Positions 35,957 to 45,152 of a stretch of DNA of 64,000 nt are shown piece after piece. A model generated the notes under the pieces. That model was not told where the DNA came from, ran no database searches, and saw only the letters and a list, made by a program, of their open reading frames with translations. The stretch comes from Protaetiibacter sp. SSC-01. GTDB taxonomy: Bacteria > Actinomycetota > Actinomycetes > Actinomycetales > Microbacteriaceae. The translations under genes and the position numbers were made by a program. Each line of letters opens with the position of its first letter. Position 1 is the stretch's first letter. The stretch is taken from NCBI RefSeq assembly GCF_014483895.1, contig NZ_CP059987.1, positions 2,232,001 through 2,296,000 on the forward strand, written 5' to 3'.

Positions 35957-37576
35957 TCAGTGCCTGCCGCCGTGACCGTTGGAGCCGTGGAAGCCGCGGC
36001 CGTCCCAGCCGTGACCCTTCTTCCACTTGTCCCACTTGCCGTGGTCGTGGTGACGCCACTTGTGCGTCTTCACGTCGCCGGAGGTGTGCACGGCGTGGGC
36101 GATGGCATCCGCCATCTCCTCGAGCACGACCGCGTCGACGTTCGCCGTCGTGTCGCACGCCTGGTGGTAGCACGGGTCGTACGGCTCGCCGGCGGTGCCG
36201 CCGAAGATCGCGGCCTGCTCCTCCGTCTTGATGCCCTCGGCGCCCGTGAAGAGGCCGCCCGCGGGGATGCCCGCGTCGATGAATGCGAAGTAGTCGCTGC
36301 GTCCGTCGAACGCGGTCGGCGCCGTGGCGAGGCCCTGCGAGGCGAAGTAGTCGGTGAACAGCTTCTCGATCTCCGCCGAGCCGTCGGGGCCCGCCTCGCC
36401 GAACGCGTCGCCGTCGCCGTCATAGACGAACCGCACGGGGTTGACCGAGCCGACCATGTCGAAGTTGAGGTTGAGAGCGGTGTTCGCCACCTGCTCCTCG
36501 CTCAGCTGCGAGACGTAGTAGTCCGAGCCCTGCAGGCCGTCCTCCTCGCCCGACCACCACGCGAACACGAGCTGGTTGGCGGGCTTCGACTTCGTCACGG
36601 CGAGCTTGAGCGCGACCTCGAGGATCGACGCCGAGCCGGTGCCGTTGTCGTTGATGCCGGGGCCCTCGGCGACCGAGTCGAGGTGGGCGCCCACGACGAC
36701 CTGCTTGGTCGGGTCACCCTTCTTGCTCTTCGCGATGAGGTTGAAGGTGTCGATCGTGACCTGGGTCGTCTCGAGCACGATGCGCGCCGTCGGAGCGTCG
36801 GCGAGGGCGAACGCCTCGCCGATCTCGAAGCTCGTGCCGATCACGGGGATCGCCGTGCCGAGCTCGTTGAGCGTGCCGAACACGACGCCGAAGCGGTCGT
36901 CGCCCTCGACCTCGTTGCCCTGGTTGAACACGATGACGGCGGATGCGCCCGCGGCCTCCGCATTCGCGGCCTTCGTCGCGAAGTCGCACGTGCCGCGCTG
37001 GATGAGCGCGATGTCGCCCGCGGTGAACTCGGCGAAGTCCTCGGCCTCGCAGCCGGAGGTCGTGGCCCGGTCGCCCTCGAGGTTGATGTCGACCGGCGTG
37101 ACCACGGCATCCTCGACGGCGCCCTCGCCCGAGTAGTCCATGGGATAGAACTGGTCCTCGAGCACGTAGTCGGTGGGCGTCGGCGCGAGCTGCGAGAACT
37201 CGGCGCGGTCGATGTCGACGCGCTCGTAGCTGAACGGCTGCCGCTCGGTCTGGTACCCCGCGAGCTTGAGCAGCTTCTCGATGTAGGCGGCCGAGGCCTC
37301 GTGGCCGGGCGTGCCTGCCGCGCGGTTGCCGCCGTTGGCATCCGCGATCTTCTGCAGCTGGTCGAGATGGAACTGGATCGACTTCGCGCTGACGGCCTTC
37401 CGCAGCGTCGCGGAGCTGTTCTTGTCGTCGCCGTTGCCGTGGCCCGGGCCGTGCCCGTGCCCTCCCCCGTGGCCGGGCCATCCGCCCGCCGTCGCCGGTG
37501 ATGCGAGCCCGACGGCGAGGATCGCCCCCGTCAGGATTCCGGTAGCCGTCAGGATGCGGCTCTTCCGAGTTCTCAC
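35957..37576 (-). CDS. secreted M28-family aminopeptidase with PA insert and His-rich ends
   Basis: 539 residues. Signal peptide (to about SPATAGG), a His/Gly-rich stretch (GHGGGHGHGPGHGNGDD), a protease-associated domain (CDFATKAANAEAAGASAVIVFNQ) and the two-zinc M28 core: HLDSV, NDNGTGSASILE, WWSGEEDGLQGSDYY, NFDMVGS and CYHQACDT. Close to the Streptomyces aminopeptidase type. The C-terminus is again His/Lys/Gly-rich (HHDHGKWDKWKKGHGW). GTG start with GGGAAGGGG upstream. Confidence 0.93.
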   Translation of the reverse strand: MRTRKSRILTATGILTGAILAVGLASPATAGGWPGHGGGHGHGPGHGNGDDKNSSATLRKAVSAKSIQFHLDQLQKIADANGGNRAAGTPGHEASAAYIEKLLKLAGYQTERQPFSYERVDIDRAEFSQLAPTPTDYVLEDQFYPMDYSGEGAVEDAVVTPVDINLEGDRATTSGCEAEDFAEFTAGDIALIQRGTCDFATKAANAEAAGASAVIVFNQGNEVEGDDRFGVVFGTLNELGTAIPVIGTSFEIGEAFALADAPTARIVLETTQVTIDTFNLIAKSKKGDPTKQVVVGAHLDSVAEGPGINDNGTGSASILEVALKLAVTKSKPANQLVFAWWSGEEDGLQGSDYYVSQLSEEQVANTALNLNFDMVGSVNPVRFVYDGDGDAFGEAGPDGSAEIEKLFTDYFASQGLATAPTAFDGRSDYFAFIDAGIPAGGLFTGAEGIKTEEQAAIFGGTAGEPYDPCYHQACDTTANVDAVVLEEMADAIAHAVHTSGDVKTHKWRHHDHGKWDKWKKGHGWDGRGFHGSNGHGGRH

Positions 37577-37718
37577 GTGTTCCCCTTCCCACGTCGCCGC
37601 CCGCGAGTCGGACGGCACGGTCAGGTTCGAACGTACCCCCCGTTCGGGGGTAGACAGCATGAGAATGTCCTCACGCGGATGCGGCGGGCCGCGGGATGTG
37701 CGGGTCGCCCGGGTCGCG

Positions 37719-38096
37719 TCAGCCCTGCGAGGCCTTGCGCGCGCGGGACCGCTCGTCGTGCAACCACTGCGGCGGGTCGGCGAGCAGTGCCTGGATCTCG
37801 GAGCTCGTCATGGCATCCGCGACCCCCGCCCGGGCGAGGCCCGAGTTGGTGATGCCGAGGCGGCGCGACACCTCGGAGCGCGGATGCGGCCCCTCGGTGC
37901 GCAGGGTGCGCAGCCACTCGGGCGGGTCGGTCTGCAGGGCGGCGAGCTCGTCGCGCGAGTGCTGCGCGTCGCGGAACTCGGCGGGGGCGGCGGGCAGGTA
38001 GATGCCGAGCTTCTTGGCCGCGGTCTGCGCCGAGAGGTACTGCGCCTTGGGAGGCTTGGGCTGCTGGCGGCGGTCTTCGCGCGGCTCGTCGGTCAT
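37719..38096 (-). CDS. DUF5997-family protein
   Basis: 125 residues: KPPKAQYLSAQTAAKKLGIYLPAAPAEF at the N-terminus is characteristic, with the later part (HPRSEVSRRLGITNSGLARAGVADAMTSSEIQALL) looking helical. Divergent from the LysR-like gene at 38114, 17 nt apart, a pairing I recall from other actinobacteria. Function unknown. Confidence 0.85.
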   Translation of the reverse strand: MTDEPREDRRQQPKPPKAQYLSAQTAAKKLGIYLPAAPAEFRDAQHSRDELAALQTDPPEWLRTLRTEGPHPRSEVSRRLGITNSGLARAGVADAMTSSEIQALLADPPQWLHDERSRARKASQG

Positions 38097-38113
38097 GTTC
38101 CGAGGGTAGCCTC

Positions 38114-38650
38114 GTGAGCGTGTCCGGTCCCTTCGTCGTCGCCTTCGTGCCGGGCGCGACCCCGGGCAAGTGGGAGCGGGTCTGGCGAGACCGGATGCCG
38201 CGCAGCCCGCTCGAGCTGCGTCCGCTGCCTCAGGACGAGGCGCTCTCGGCGCTGCGCGACGGCTCGGCGCACATGGCGCTGCTGCGCGACGTGACGGCTG
38301 ACGACGAGCTGCACGCCATCCCGCTCTACCGCGAGCGGCCCGTCGTGGTCGCGCCCAAGGACCACCCCGTGGCGGCGTTCGACGAGCTCGCGCTCGCCGA
38401 CCTCGACGGCGAGACGATCCTCGAGGGTCAGGGCGCCGACACGGTCGAGCTCGTCGCCGCGAACGTCGGTCTCGCGCTCATGCCCATGTCGGTCGCCCGC
38501 GCCCACTCGCGCCGCGACGTCATCGCGCGCCCCGTGACGGATGCGCCCGACTCCGGCATCGCCCTCGTCTGGCCGCGCGCCCTCGACGACTCCCGCACGG
38601 ATGTGTTCATCGGCATCGTGCGCGGCCGCACGCAGAACTCCTCCCGCTGA
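38114..38650 (+). CDS. LysR-type substrate-binding-domain protein lacking a DNA-binding domain
   Basis: 178 residues (GTG start). FVVAFVPGATPGKWERVW and ALRDGSAHMALLRDV match the effector domain of LysR regulators, but no helix-turn-helix precedes it. A ligand-binding partner of the DUF5997 protein is a reasonable guess. Ends at a repeat array shared with araA. Confidence 0.82.
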   Translation: MSVSGPFVVAFVPGATPGKWERVWRDRMPRSPLELRPLPQDEALSALRDGSAHMALLRDVTADDELHAIPLYRERPVVVAPKDHPVAAFDELALADLDGETILEGQGADTVELVAANVGLALMPMSVARAHSRRDVIARPVTDAPDSGIALVWPRALDDSRTDVFIGIVRGRTQNSSR

Positions 38651-38662
38651 CCTCCGCTTCCG

Positions 38663-38837
38663 CTGTTGTGCAGGAGCCTGCTGTTGTGCAGGAGATCGCG
38701 GTTATGCAGGAACGCGCCGCTGTTGTGCAGGAGTTCGGCGCGTGAGCCCTGCTGTTCCGGGGATCCGGACGCGGTAGGCGCGCCGGATCCTGCACAACGG
38801 GGATCTCCTGCACAACAGCGATCTCCTGCACAACAGC
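38663..38837. repeat. array of 14-nt repeats in direct and inverted orientation
   Basis: CTGTTGTGCAGGAG occurs at 38663, 38681 and 38720, with a variant (GTTATGCAGGA) at about 38700. The reverse complement occurs at 38805 and 38824 and partly at 38788. It fills the space between convergent 3' ends (38650 and 38887), so the two halves can fold on each other. Confidence 0.85.
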
Positions 38838-38886
38838 ACCAGGGCGGGGGCGGCCGCCCCCGGGCGCGGCGCGGCGCGACCGCTGA

Positions 38887-40407
38887 CTACAGCGCCTGGT
38901 TCAGGCGGTAGTACGCGGCGTTCGCCCGCGCCTGGTCCTCGAACGAGCGGATGGTCGTGGTCTCGTCGATCACGAGGAGCTCGACGCCCGCGATGCGCGC
39001 GAAGTCCTCCCACGCCTCGATGCCGACCTGGTTCGTCATGACCGTGTGGTGCGCGGCTCCCGCGATGAGCCACGACGTCGCGCTCGTGCGGAAGTCGGGC
39101 GCCGGCTTCCAGACCGCACGGCCGACAGGGAGCTTCGGCAGCGACTGCGGCGGCTCGACGTTCTGCACGGCGTTCGCCACGAGGCGGAAGCGCTCGCGCT
39201 GGTCGCTGAGCGCGACGACGACGGCGGGGCCCGCATCCGCTGTGAAGACGAGGCGCACGGGGTCGTCCTTGCCGCCGATGCCGAGCGGGTGGATCTCGAG
39301 GCTCGCCTTCTTCGAGCTGAGCGACGGCGACACCTCCAGCATGTGGGCGCCCAGGATGAGCTCCTCGCCCGGCGTCATGTCGTAGGTGTAGTCCTCCATG
39401 AGGCTCGCGCCGCCGGCGAGGCCCGCGCCCATGACGGCGGCGATGCGCACCAGCACGGCCGTCTTCCAGTCGCCCTCGGCGCCGAAGCCGTAGCCGTCGG
39501 CCATGAGGCGCTGCACGGCGAGACCGGGCAGCTGCTTGAGGTCGCCGAGGTCCTCGAAGGTGTCGGTGAACGCGGTCGCGCCGACCTCCTCGAGGATCGA
39601 GCGGATGCCGAGCTCGGTCGCGGCGCCGTAGCGCAGCGACTCGTGGCGCTCGCCGCCCGGCAGCAGCTCGGGCGCGACGTCGTACTCGTCGAGGTAGACC
39701 TGCACGAGGGCGTCGATGTCGGCGTCCGTCTGGGCGTCGACGCGCGCGACGAGCTCGTTCACGCCCCACGTGTTGACACTCACGCCGAGGCGGATCTCGG
39801 CCTCGGTCTTGTCGCCCTCGGTGACGGCGACGTTGCGCATGTTGTCGCCGAAGCGCGCCACGCGCATCCCCTGCGACGCGTTCCAGCCGGCGGCGGCGCG
39901 CGTCCAGGTGCCGATCGCGGCGGTCACGGCGGGGTCGGATCCGTGCCCCACGACGGTCTTCCGGGGCACCGACATGCGCGTGAGGATGTAGCCGTGCTCG
40001 CGGTCGCCGTGCGCCGCCTGGTTGAGGTTCATGAAGTCGAAGTCGATCTCCGACCACGGGAGCGCGACGTTCGCCTGCGTGTGCAGGTGCAGGAGCGGCT
40101 TCTGCAGCGCGTCGAAGCCGTGGATCCACATCTTCGACGGGCTGAAGGTGTGCATCCACGTGATGACGCCGATGACCGAGTCGTCGGAGTTCGCGTCGAT
40201 CATGGCGCGGCGGATGGCGTCGGAGCTCTTGAGCACCGGCTTCCACTCGATCGTCACGGGGATGTCGGCGGCATCCGAGAGCAGGCGCACGACCTCCTGC
40301 GACTGCTCGGCGACCTGGCGGAGGGTCTCCTCGCCGTAGAGGTCCTGGCTGCCGGTCAGGAACCAGACCGTGTAGCTCTTGAGGTCGGGGACGATGCTGC
40401 GGCTCAC
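38887..40407 (-). CDS. araA: L-arabinose isomerase
   Basis: Converts L-arabinose to L-ribulose. 506 residues, the usual length. Recognisable segments are [68 protein letters not shown] and the late active-site HHTVMTNQ. Overlaps the araD stop by 4 nt. Third gene of araB-araD-araA. Confidence 0.97.
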   Translation of the reverse strand: MSRSIVPDLKSYTVWFLTGSQDLYGEETLRQVAEQSQEVVRLLSDAADIPVTIEWKPVLKSSDAIRRAMIDANSDDSVIGVITWMHTFSPSKMWIHGFDALQKPLLHLHTQANVALPWSEIDFDFMNLNQAAHGDREHGYILTRMSVPRKTVVGHGSDPAVTAAIGTWTRAAAGWNASQGMRVARFGDNMRNVAVTEGDKTEAEIRLGVSVNTWGVNELVARVDAQTDADIDALVQVYLDEYDVAPELLPGGERHESLRYGAATELGIRSILEEVGATAFTDTFEDLGDLKQLPGLAVQRLMADGYGFGAEGDWKTAVLVRIAAVMGAGLAGGASLMEDYTYDMTPGEELILGAHMLEVSPSLSSKKASLEIHPLGIGGKDDPVRLVFTADAGPAVVVALSDQRERFRLVANAVQNVEPPQSLPKLPVGRAVWKPAPDFRTSATSWLIAGAAHHTVMTNQVGIEAWEDFARIAGVELLVIDETTTIRSFEDQARANAAYYRLNQAL

Positions 40408-41105
40408 TGGAGTTCTCCCTGGGGCTTCTGCCCATAGACGTTCTGGTAGCGGTCGAAGAGGGCGTCGATCTTGTCCTGCGGGATCGGGATCGGGTCACCC
40501 AGCTGGCGTGCGATGTGGATGGTGCGCGCGACGTCCTCGCACATGACGGCGGCCTTGACGGCGTCCTTCGCATCCGTGCCGATCGTGAAGACGCCGTGGT
40601 TCTGCATGAGCACGGCGCGCGAGCGGTGCCCCTCGAGGGTCGCGACGATGCCGCGGCCGATCGAGTCGTCGCCGATGATCGCGAACGGCCCGACGGGGAT
40701 CTCGCCGCCGAACTCGTCGGCCATGCCCGTGATGACGCACGGGATGGCCTCGCCGCGCGCGGCCCACGCCGTCGCGTAGGTCGAGTGGGTGTGCACGACG
40801 CCGCCGACGTGCGGCATGTTGCGGTACACGTAGGCGTGCGCCGCGGTGTCGCTCGAGGGGCTGCGCTCGGAGCCGGGCGTGCCGGGCACGACGTTGCCGT
40901 CGAGGTCGCACAGGATCATGTTGCCGGGTGCGAGCTCGTCGTAGCTCACCCCGCTCGGCTTGATGACGAAGAGCTCGGCGCCCGGCACACGGCCCGAGAT
41001 GTTGCCGCCCGTCCAGATGACGAGCCCGTAGCGCGTGAGCTCGGAGTGCAGCGCGGCGACCTGCTCGCGCGTGGCCTGGATCGCGGCGTCGAGGGCGTCG
41101 GTCAT
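40404..41105 (-). CDS. araD: L-ribulose-5-phosphate 4-epimerase
   Basis: Zn-dependent class II aldolase-fold enzyme giving D-xylulose-5-phosphate. 233 residues; [21 protein letters not shown] phosphate-binding region, HTHSTYAT zinc site and QNHGVFTIG third histidine. ATG overlaps the araB stop (ATGA). Confidence 0.96.
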   Translation of the reverse strand: MTDALDAAIQATREQVAALHSELTRYGLVIWTGGNISGRVPGAELFVIKPSGVSYDELAPGNMILCDLDGNVVPGTPGSERSPSSDTAAHAYVYRNMPHVGGVVHTHSTYATAWAARGEAIPCVITGMADEFGGEIPVGPFAIIGDDSIGRGIVATLEGHRSRAVLMQNHGVFTIGTDAKDAVKAAVMCEDVARTIHIARQLGDPIPIPQDKIDALFDRYQNVYGQKPQGELQ

Positions 41106-42670
41106 GCCCGGTCTCCTTCGGTGAGGGATGCGATGGCGGCGTGCTCGATCGCGAGCCCCGCCTGCCAGGCGTCGAGGTAGGCGGCGTAGTCGGCGACCTC
41201 GGATGCGTCGGGCGCGACCGTCGTGACCGCGGCATCCGCGAACACGGCCCCGTCGAGCCAGTCGGGCAGCGAGCGGGTCTCGCCGCCCGCGACGGCGTGG
41301 CGGTACGCGGCGAGCAGGGCGATGCCCCACGCGCCGCCCTCGCTCGCGGTCTCGCCGACGGCGACGGGCGCGTCGAGCGCGGCGGCGAGCGCGCGCTGCG
41401 CCACACCGCCCGTGCGGAAGAGCCCGCCGTGGGCGACCACGGTGTCGAGTGCGACGTCCTGCGCGGAGAGCTCGCGCATCCCGATCGTGAGCGCGGCGAA
41501 CACCGAGAACAGTTGGGCGCGGCCGAGCGCGGCGAGGCTCAGGCGCGAGCCGGGCGTGCGCACGACGAGCGGGCGGCCCTCCTGCGTGCCGACGATGGGC
41601 TCGCCCGAGAGCAGGTTGTACGCGTAGACGCCCTCGCCCTTCGCGTCGAGCGCGCCGCCGAGCAGGGCGGCGAAGATCTCGTCGGAGCTCGCGGTGGCGC
41701 CGATCGCGGCGGCGAACTCCTGCAGCACGCCGGCCCACGCGCCGAGCTCGCTCGAGCCGTTGTTGCAGTGCACCATCGCGACGGGGCTGCCGTCGGGGGT
41801 CGTGACGACGTCGATGTCGGGGCTCGGCTCGGCGAGCGCGCCCTCGAGCACGACCATCGCGAAGATGCTCGTGCCGGCGGAGACGTTGGCGGTGCGCGGG
41901 CGCACGGCGTTCGTGGCGACCATGCCCGTGCCGGCGTCACCCTCGGGCGGTGCGACGGGGATTCCGGGCTGCAGCGCGCCGCTCGCGTCGAGCAGGGCCG
42001 CGCCTTCGACGGTGAGCTCGCCGGCATCCGCTCCCGCGGGGAGCACCTCGGGCAGCAGCTCGGCGGCCCGGAACGGCGCGCCGGCCGCGGCAAGGCGCTC
42101 CTGCGCGATGCCGAGCAGGCGGGCGTCGTAGTCGCCGGTTGCGGGGTCGATGGGGAACATGCCGGATGCGTCGCCGACGCCGAGCACGTCCCGGCCGGTG
42201 AGCAGGCGGTGCACGTAGCCGGCGAGCGTCGTGATGCTCGCGATGCGCGATACGTGCGGCTCGCGGTCGAGCACCGCCTGGTGCAGGTGGGCGATCGACC
42301 AGCGCAGCGGGATGTTGGCCCCGAGCGCGTCCGACAGCTCGGCGGCCGCGGGGCCCGTGTTGGTGTTGCGCCACGTGCGGAACGGCACGAGCAGCTCGCC
42401 TGCCGCGTCGAACGCGAGGTAGCCGTGCATCATCGCCGAGACGCCGATCGCGTCGAAGGTCGCGGGAGCCTCGCCGAGGTTCGCGACGAGGTCGGCGTAG
42501 GCGGCGCGCAGGCCCGCGTGCACCTCGTCGAGCGAGTAGGTCCAGAGCCCGTCCTCGAGGCGGTTCTCCCACGCGTGGGAGCCGGTGGCGATCGTCTCGC
42601 CGCCCTCGCCCACGAGGCAGGCCTTGATACGCGTCGAGCCGAGCTCGATCCCGAGATACCTCGCGGTCAT
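41102..42670 (-). CDS. araB: ribulokinase (FGGY family)
   Basis: Phosphorylates L-ribulose. 522 residues; the N-terminal phosphate-1 motif YLGIELGSTRIKACLV, VSAMMHGYL, and C-terminal ATP-site VAHGGLFRTGGVAQRALAAAL with ETASEGGAWGIAL. First gene of the operon, preceded by a LacI-type operator at 42726. FGGY members vary in substrate, but the araD/araA context settles it. Confidence 0.94.
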   Translation of the reverse strand: MTARYLGIELGSTRIKACLVGEGGETIATGSHAWENRLEDGLWTYSLDEVHAGLRAAYADLVANLGEAPATFDAIGVSAMMHGYLAFDAAGELLVPFRTWRNTNTGPAAAELSDALGANIPLRWSIAHLHQAVLDREPHVSRIASITTLAGYVHRLLTGRDVLGVGDASGMFPIDPATGDYDARLLGIAQERLAAAGAPFRAAELLPEVLPAGADAGELTVEGAALLDASGALQPGIPVAPPEGDAGTGMVATNAVRPRTANVSAGTSIFAMVVLEGALAEPSPDIDVVTTPDGSPVAMVHCNNGSSELGAWAGVLQEFAAAIGATASSDEIFAALLGGALDAKGEGVYAYNLLSGEPIVGTQEGRPLVVRTPGSRLSLAALGRAQLFSVFAALTIGMRELSAQDVALDTVVAHGGLFRTGGVAQRALAAALDAPVAVGETASEGGAWGIALLAAYRHAVAGGETRSLPDWLDGAVFADAAVTTVAPDASEVADYAAYLDAWQAGLAIEHAAIASLTEGDRA

Positions 42671-42725
42671 GGGTGTCGCGGCCTCCTCGCCGGTCGGGGT
42701 CTGGTGCTGGTGTTGCGGATGCTGA

Positions 42726-42739
42726 TGTTCACGTTAACG
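42726..42739. promoter_or_regulatory. LacI-type operator before araB
   Basis: TGTTCACGTTAACG matches 12 of 14 bases of the LacI-family consensus TGTTAACGTTAACA with the central CG. Located 56 nt upstream of the araB start and near the end of the araR-like gene. Confidence 0.6.
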
Positions 42740-42783
42740 AACCCTTCGATGCTAGTCCACTGCTCCGCGCATCCGGGCCGCGC

Positions 42784-43797
42784 TCAGCCTCCCCGCGGGC
42801 GCGCCGTCGAGGCGCGCACGACGAGCCGCGGCGGGATCACCGCGGATGCCGACGTGGGCGCGGCGTCGTCGGATGCGGGGGCGAGTTGCGCGAGGAGCGC
42901 CTCGACGGCGCGGCGGCCGATGAGGGCGAAGTCCTGGTGCACGGTCGTGAGCGCGGGGCGCACGAAGGGCGCCTCGGGCACGTCGTCGAAGCCGACGACC
43001 GAGACGTGCTCGGGCGCGGGGCGACCGGCGTCGGCGAGCGCCGCCATGAGCCCGATCGCCATCTGGTCGTTGGCGGCGACGACGGCGGTCGTCGCTGGGT
43101 CGAGCGCGGATGCCGCCGCGAACCCGGATGCCGCGCTCCAGTCGCCCGCGAGCTCCCCGCCCGGCTCGAGGCCGGCATCCGCCATCGCCGCGAGGAACCC
43201 GGCCCGCCGCGCGCTCGCCTCGAGGTAGCCCTCGGGCCCCGCGAGGTGCTGGATGCGGCGGTGCCCGATCCCCACGAGGTGCTCGGTCGCGAGCCGTGCG
43301 CCCGCCGCCTGGTCGACGCCGATGCCGCCCGGCCGGTCGGGGGCCTGCAGCGTCACGAGGGGCACGCGGATGTCGAGGTCGCGGATGGCGGCGAGCACCG
43401 TCTCGTGGGGGGCGATCACGACGAGCGCCTCGACGGCCTGGTCGACGAGGAACTCGAGGGCGGCGACGGTCGCATCGTGCTCGACGGCCGCAGCCGTGAC
43501 GAGCGGGTGGTAGCCGTGCTCGCGGGCGGCGGACTCGACCGCGAGGACGCTCGACGCGGGTCCGTGCTGGGCGACCTCGGGCGAGAGCACGCCGATCGCG
43601 CTCGTGCGGCTCGTGACGAGGGCGCGCGCGGCGAGGTTGCGGCGGTAGCCGAGCTCGGCGATCGCCGCGAGCACCCGCTCGCGCGTCTCGGGCCGGATCG
43701 ACGGGTAGTCGTTGAGCACGCGCGACACCGTGATGTGGCTCACGCCCGCGAGCGCCGCCACGTCGTGCATGCTCGGGTTCCTCGGTCGCGGTGCCAC
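42784..43797 (-). CDS. LacI-family regulator, probable arabinose repressor
   Basis: 337 residues. HTH MHDVAALAGVSHITVSRVLNDYPSIRPETRERVLAAIAELGY with the LacI hinge (RRNLAARALVTSRT), then a periplasmic-binding-protein-like effector domain. Lies between the araBDA operon and the divergent importer, so it most likely controls both, with L-arabinose or a derivative as effector (inference). Confidence 0.9.
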   Translation of the reverse strand: MAPRPRNPSMHDVAALAGVSHITVSRVLNDYPSIRPETRERVLAAIAELGYRRNLAARALVTSRTSAIGVLSPEVAQHGPASSVLAVESAAREHGYHPLVTAAAVEHDATVAALEFLVDQAVEALVVIAPHETVLAAIRDLDIRVPLVTLQAPDRPGGIGVDQAAGARLATEHLVGIGHRRIQHLAGPEGYLEASARRAGFLAAMADAGLEPGGELAGDWSAASGFAAASALDPATTAVVAANDQMAIGLMAALADAGRPAPEHVSVVGFDDVPEAPFVRPALTTVHQDFALIGRRAVEALLAQLAPASDDAAPTSASAVIPPRLVVRASTARPRGG

Positions 43798-43843
43798 GGA
43801 GGTCAGGCTAGCGCCGCGACCGCGTCCGCCCGGCCGTGGGAAA

Positions 43844-43971
43844 TGTGAAGGCTCACGGGAACGCTCACAGGAAATGCGGTTCCCGAGCGACCTACACTCC
43901 CGTAACTACGGGCTCGTTACCGAAATGTTACCGACGAATGCTTGCCTCCCGATGAATTGTGAAGGCTAACA
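43844..43971. promoter_or_regulatory. regulatory region with LacI-like and repeated sites before the importer operon
   Basis: TGTGAAGGCTCACG (43844-43857) and TGTGAAGGCTAACA (43958-43971) are near-identical direct repeats. An adjoining 43856-43869 reads, in reverse, TGTGAGCGTTCCCG, close to a LacI dyad. GTTACCGA is also repeated (about 43917 and 43929). Sites for the two LacI regulators are likely here. Confidence 0.5.
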
Positions 43972-44072
43972 TTCGACGCAACGGCCACCCCCAGCGGCCG
44001 TCGACGCCAAGAGGCACCACCACCCGGGCACCCCGGCACCGAAGCCGGTCCCCCAGAACGAGGAGGTTCTGT

Positions 44073-45047
44073 ATGAAGAAGATCCTGGCGAGCGTGGCCC
44101 TCGTGGGAGCAGCGGCTCTCGCGATGACGGGCTGCGCCACCGACGCCGGCAACGGCGGCAACGGAGGCGGCGGAGACGGCGACCTCATCACGGTCGGCTT
44201 CGCCCAGACCGGCTCCGAGTCGGGCTGGCGCTCGGCCAACACCGAGTCGCTCAAGGAGGCGCTGTCGGAGGAGAACGGCTTCAAGCTCGTCTTCAACGCG
44301 GCCGACAACAAGCAGGAGGCCCAGATCGCGGCCGTCCGCAGCTTCATCAACCAGGGCGTCGACGCGATCGTCATCGCGCCCATCACGGTCGACGGCTGGG
44401 ACGACGTGCTCACCGAGGCGAAGGACGCCGGCATCCCGGTGATCCTCGAGGACCGCACCGTCTCGGCGAGCGAGGACCTCTACGCCAGCTGGGTGGGTCT
44501 CGACTTCGAGAAGGAGGGCGAGCTCGCCGGTCAGTGGGCTGTCGAGAACGCCGACGGCTCCAACCTGGTGATCCTCGAGGGCACGACGGGATCCTCCGCC
44601 GCGCTCGACCGCGCCACGGGCTTCGCGAAGGCGACCGAGGGTTCGAGCATCAAGGTGCTCGACTCGCAGACCGGAGACTTCACGCGCGACGGCGGCAAGA
44701 AGGTCATGGAGGGCTTCCTGCAGAAGTACGGCAGCGAGATCAACCTGCTCTTCGCGCACAACGACGACATGGGCCTCGGCGCCCTCGACGCGATCGAGGC
44801 CGCGGGTCTCGTGCCCGGCGTGGACATCAAGATCATCACGATCGACGCGGTGCACGACGGCATGCAGGCGCTCGCCGACGGCAAGTTCAACTACATCGTC
44901 GAGTGCAACCCGTTGCTGGGCGAGAAGGTCGCCGAGCTCGTGAAGAAGGTCGTCGCGGGCGAGTCCGTCGAGAAGCGCGAGATCGTCGAGGACCAGACCT
45001 TCACGCAGGAGCAGGCGAAGGAGGTCCTGCCCACGCGTCCCTACTGA
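44073..45047 (+). CDS. ytfQ: sugar ABC transporter substrate-binding lipoprotein (YtfQ-like, CUT2)
   Basis: 324 residues; signal with lipobox MTGC. The ribose-binding-protein fold (ITVGFAQTGSESGWRSANTESLKEAL, GVDAIVIAPITVDGWDDVL, FAHNDDMGLGALDAIEAAG) resembles YtfQ, the galactofuranose receptor. AGGAGG precedes the ATG. Here, beside araBDA, arabinose (perhaps the furanose form) is a likely ligand. Followed by a perfect hairpin, then the ATPase gene. Confidence 0.9.
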   Translation: MKKILASVALVGAAALAMTGCATDAGNGGNGGGGDGDLITVGFAQTGSESGWRSANTESLKEALSEENGFKLVFNAADNKQEAQIAAVRSFINQGVDAIVIAPITVDGWDDVLTEAKDAGIPVILEDRTVSASEDLYASWVGLDFEKEGELAGQWAVENADGSNLVILEGTTGSSAALDRATGFAKATEGSSIKVLDSQTGDFTRDGGKKVMEGFLQKYGSEINLLFAHNDDMGLGALDAIEAAGLVPGVDIKIITIDAVHDGMQALADGKFNYIVECNPLLGEKVAELVKKVVAGESVEKREIVEDQTFTQEQAKEVLPTRPY

Positions 45048-45075
45048 TCGGACGCGCACGCAGAGATCCATCCGT

Positions 45076-45109
45076 CCGCAGGGGACCGGGGCGCACCGGT
45101 CCCCTGCGG
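45076..45109 (+). promoter_or_regulatory. perfect intra-operon hairpin behind ytfQ
   Basis: CCGCAGGGGACCGG (45076-45089) pairs with 45096-45109 over 14 bp, between the receptor and ATPase genes and without a U run. Same placement as the hairpin at 4961-4994. Confidence 0.75.
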
Positions 45110-45152
45110 AACCCCCTGAGCCCCCGACTGCCCTGACACGAGCGAGGAAGCC

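Noticed and set aside
38663-38837. CRISPR array
   Set aside because: Repeats are only 14 nt, in both orientations, with 4-25 nt gaps and no cas genes; not a CRISPR layout.
43891-43904. CCCGTA-AC-TACGGG dyad as the main importer operator
   Set aside because: A perfect short dyad, but no similarity to LacI-type sites and no second copy; left as possible chance in GC-rich DNA.
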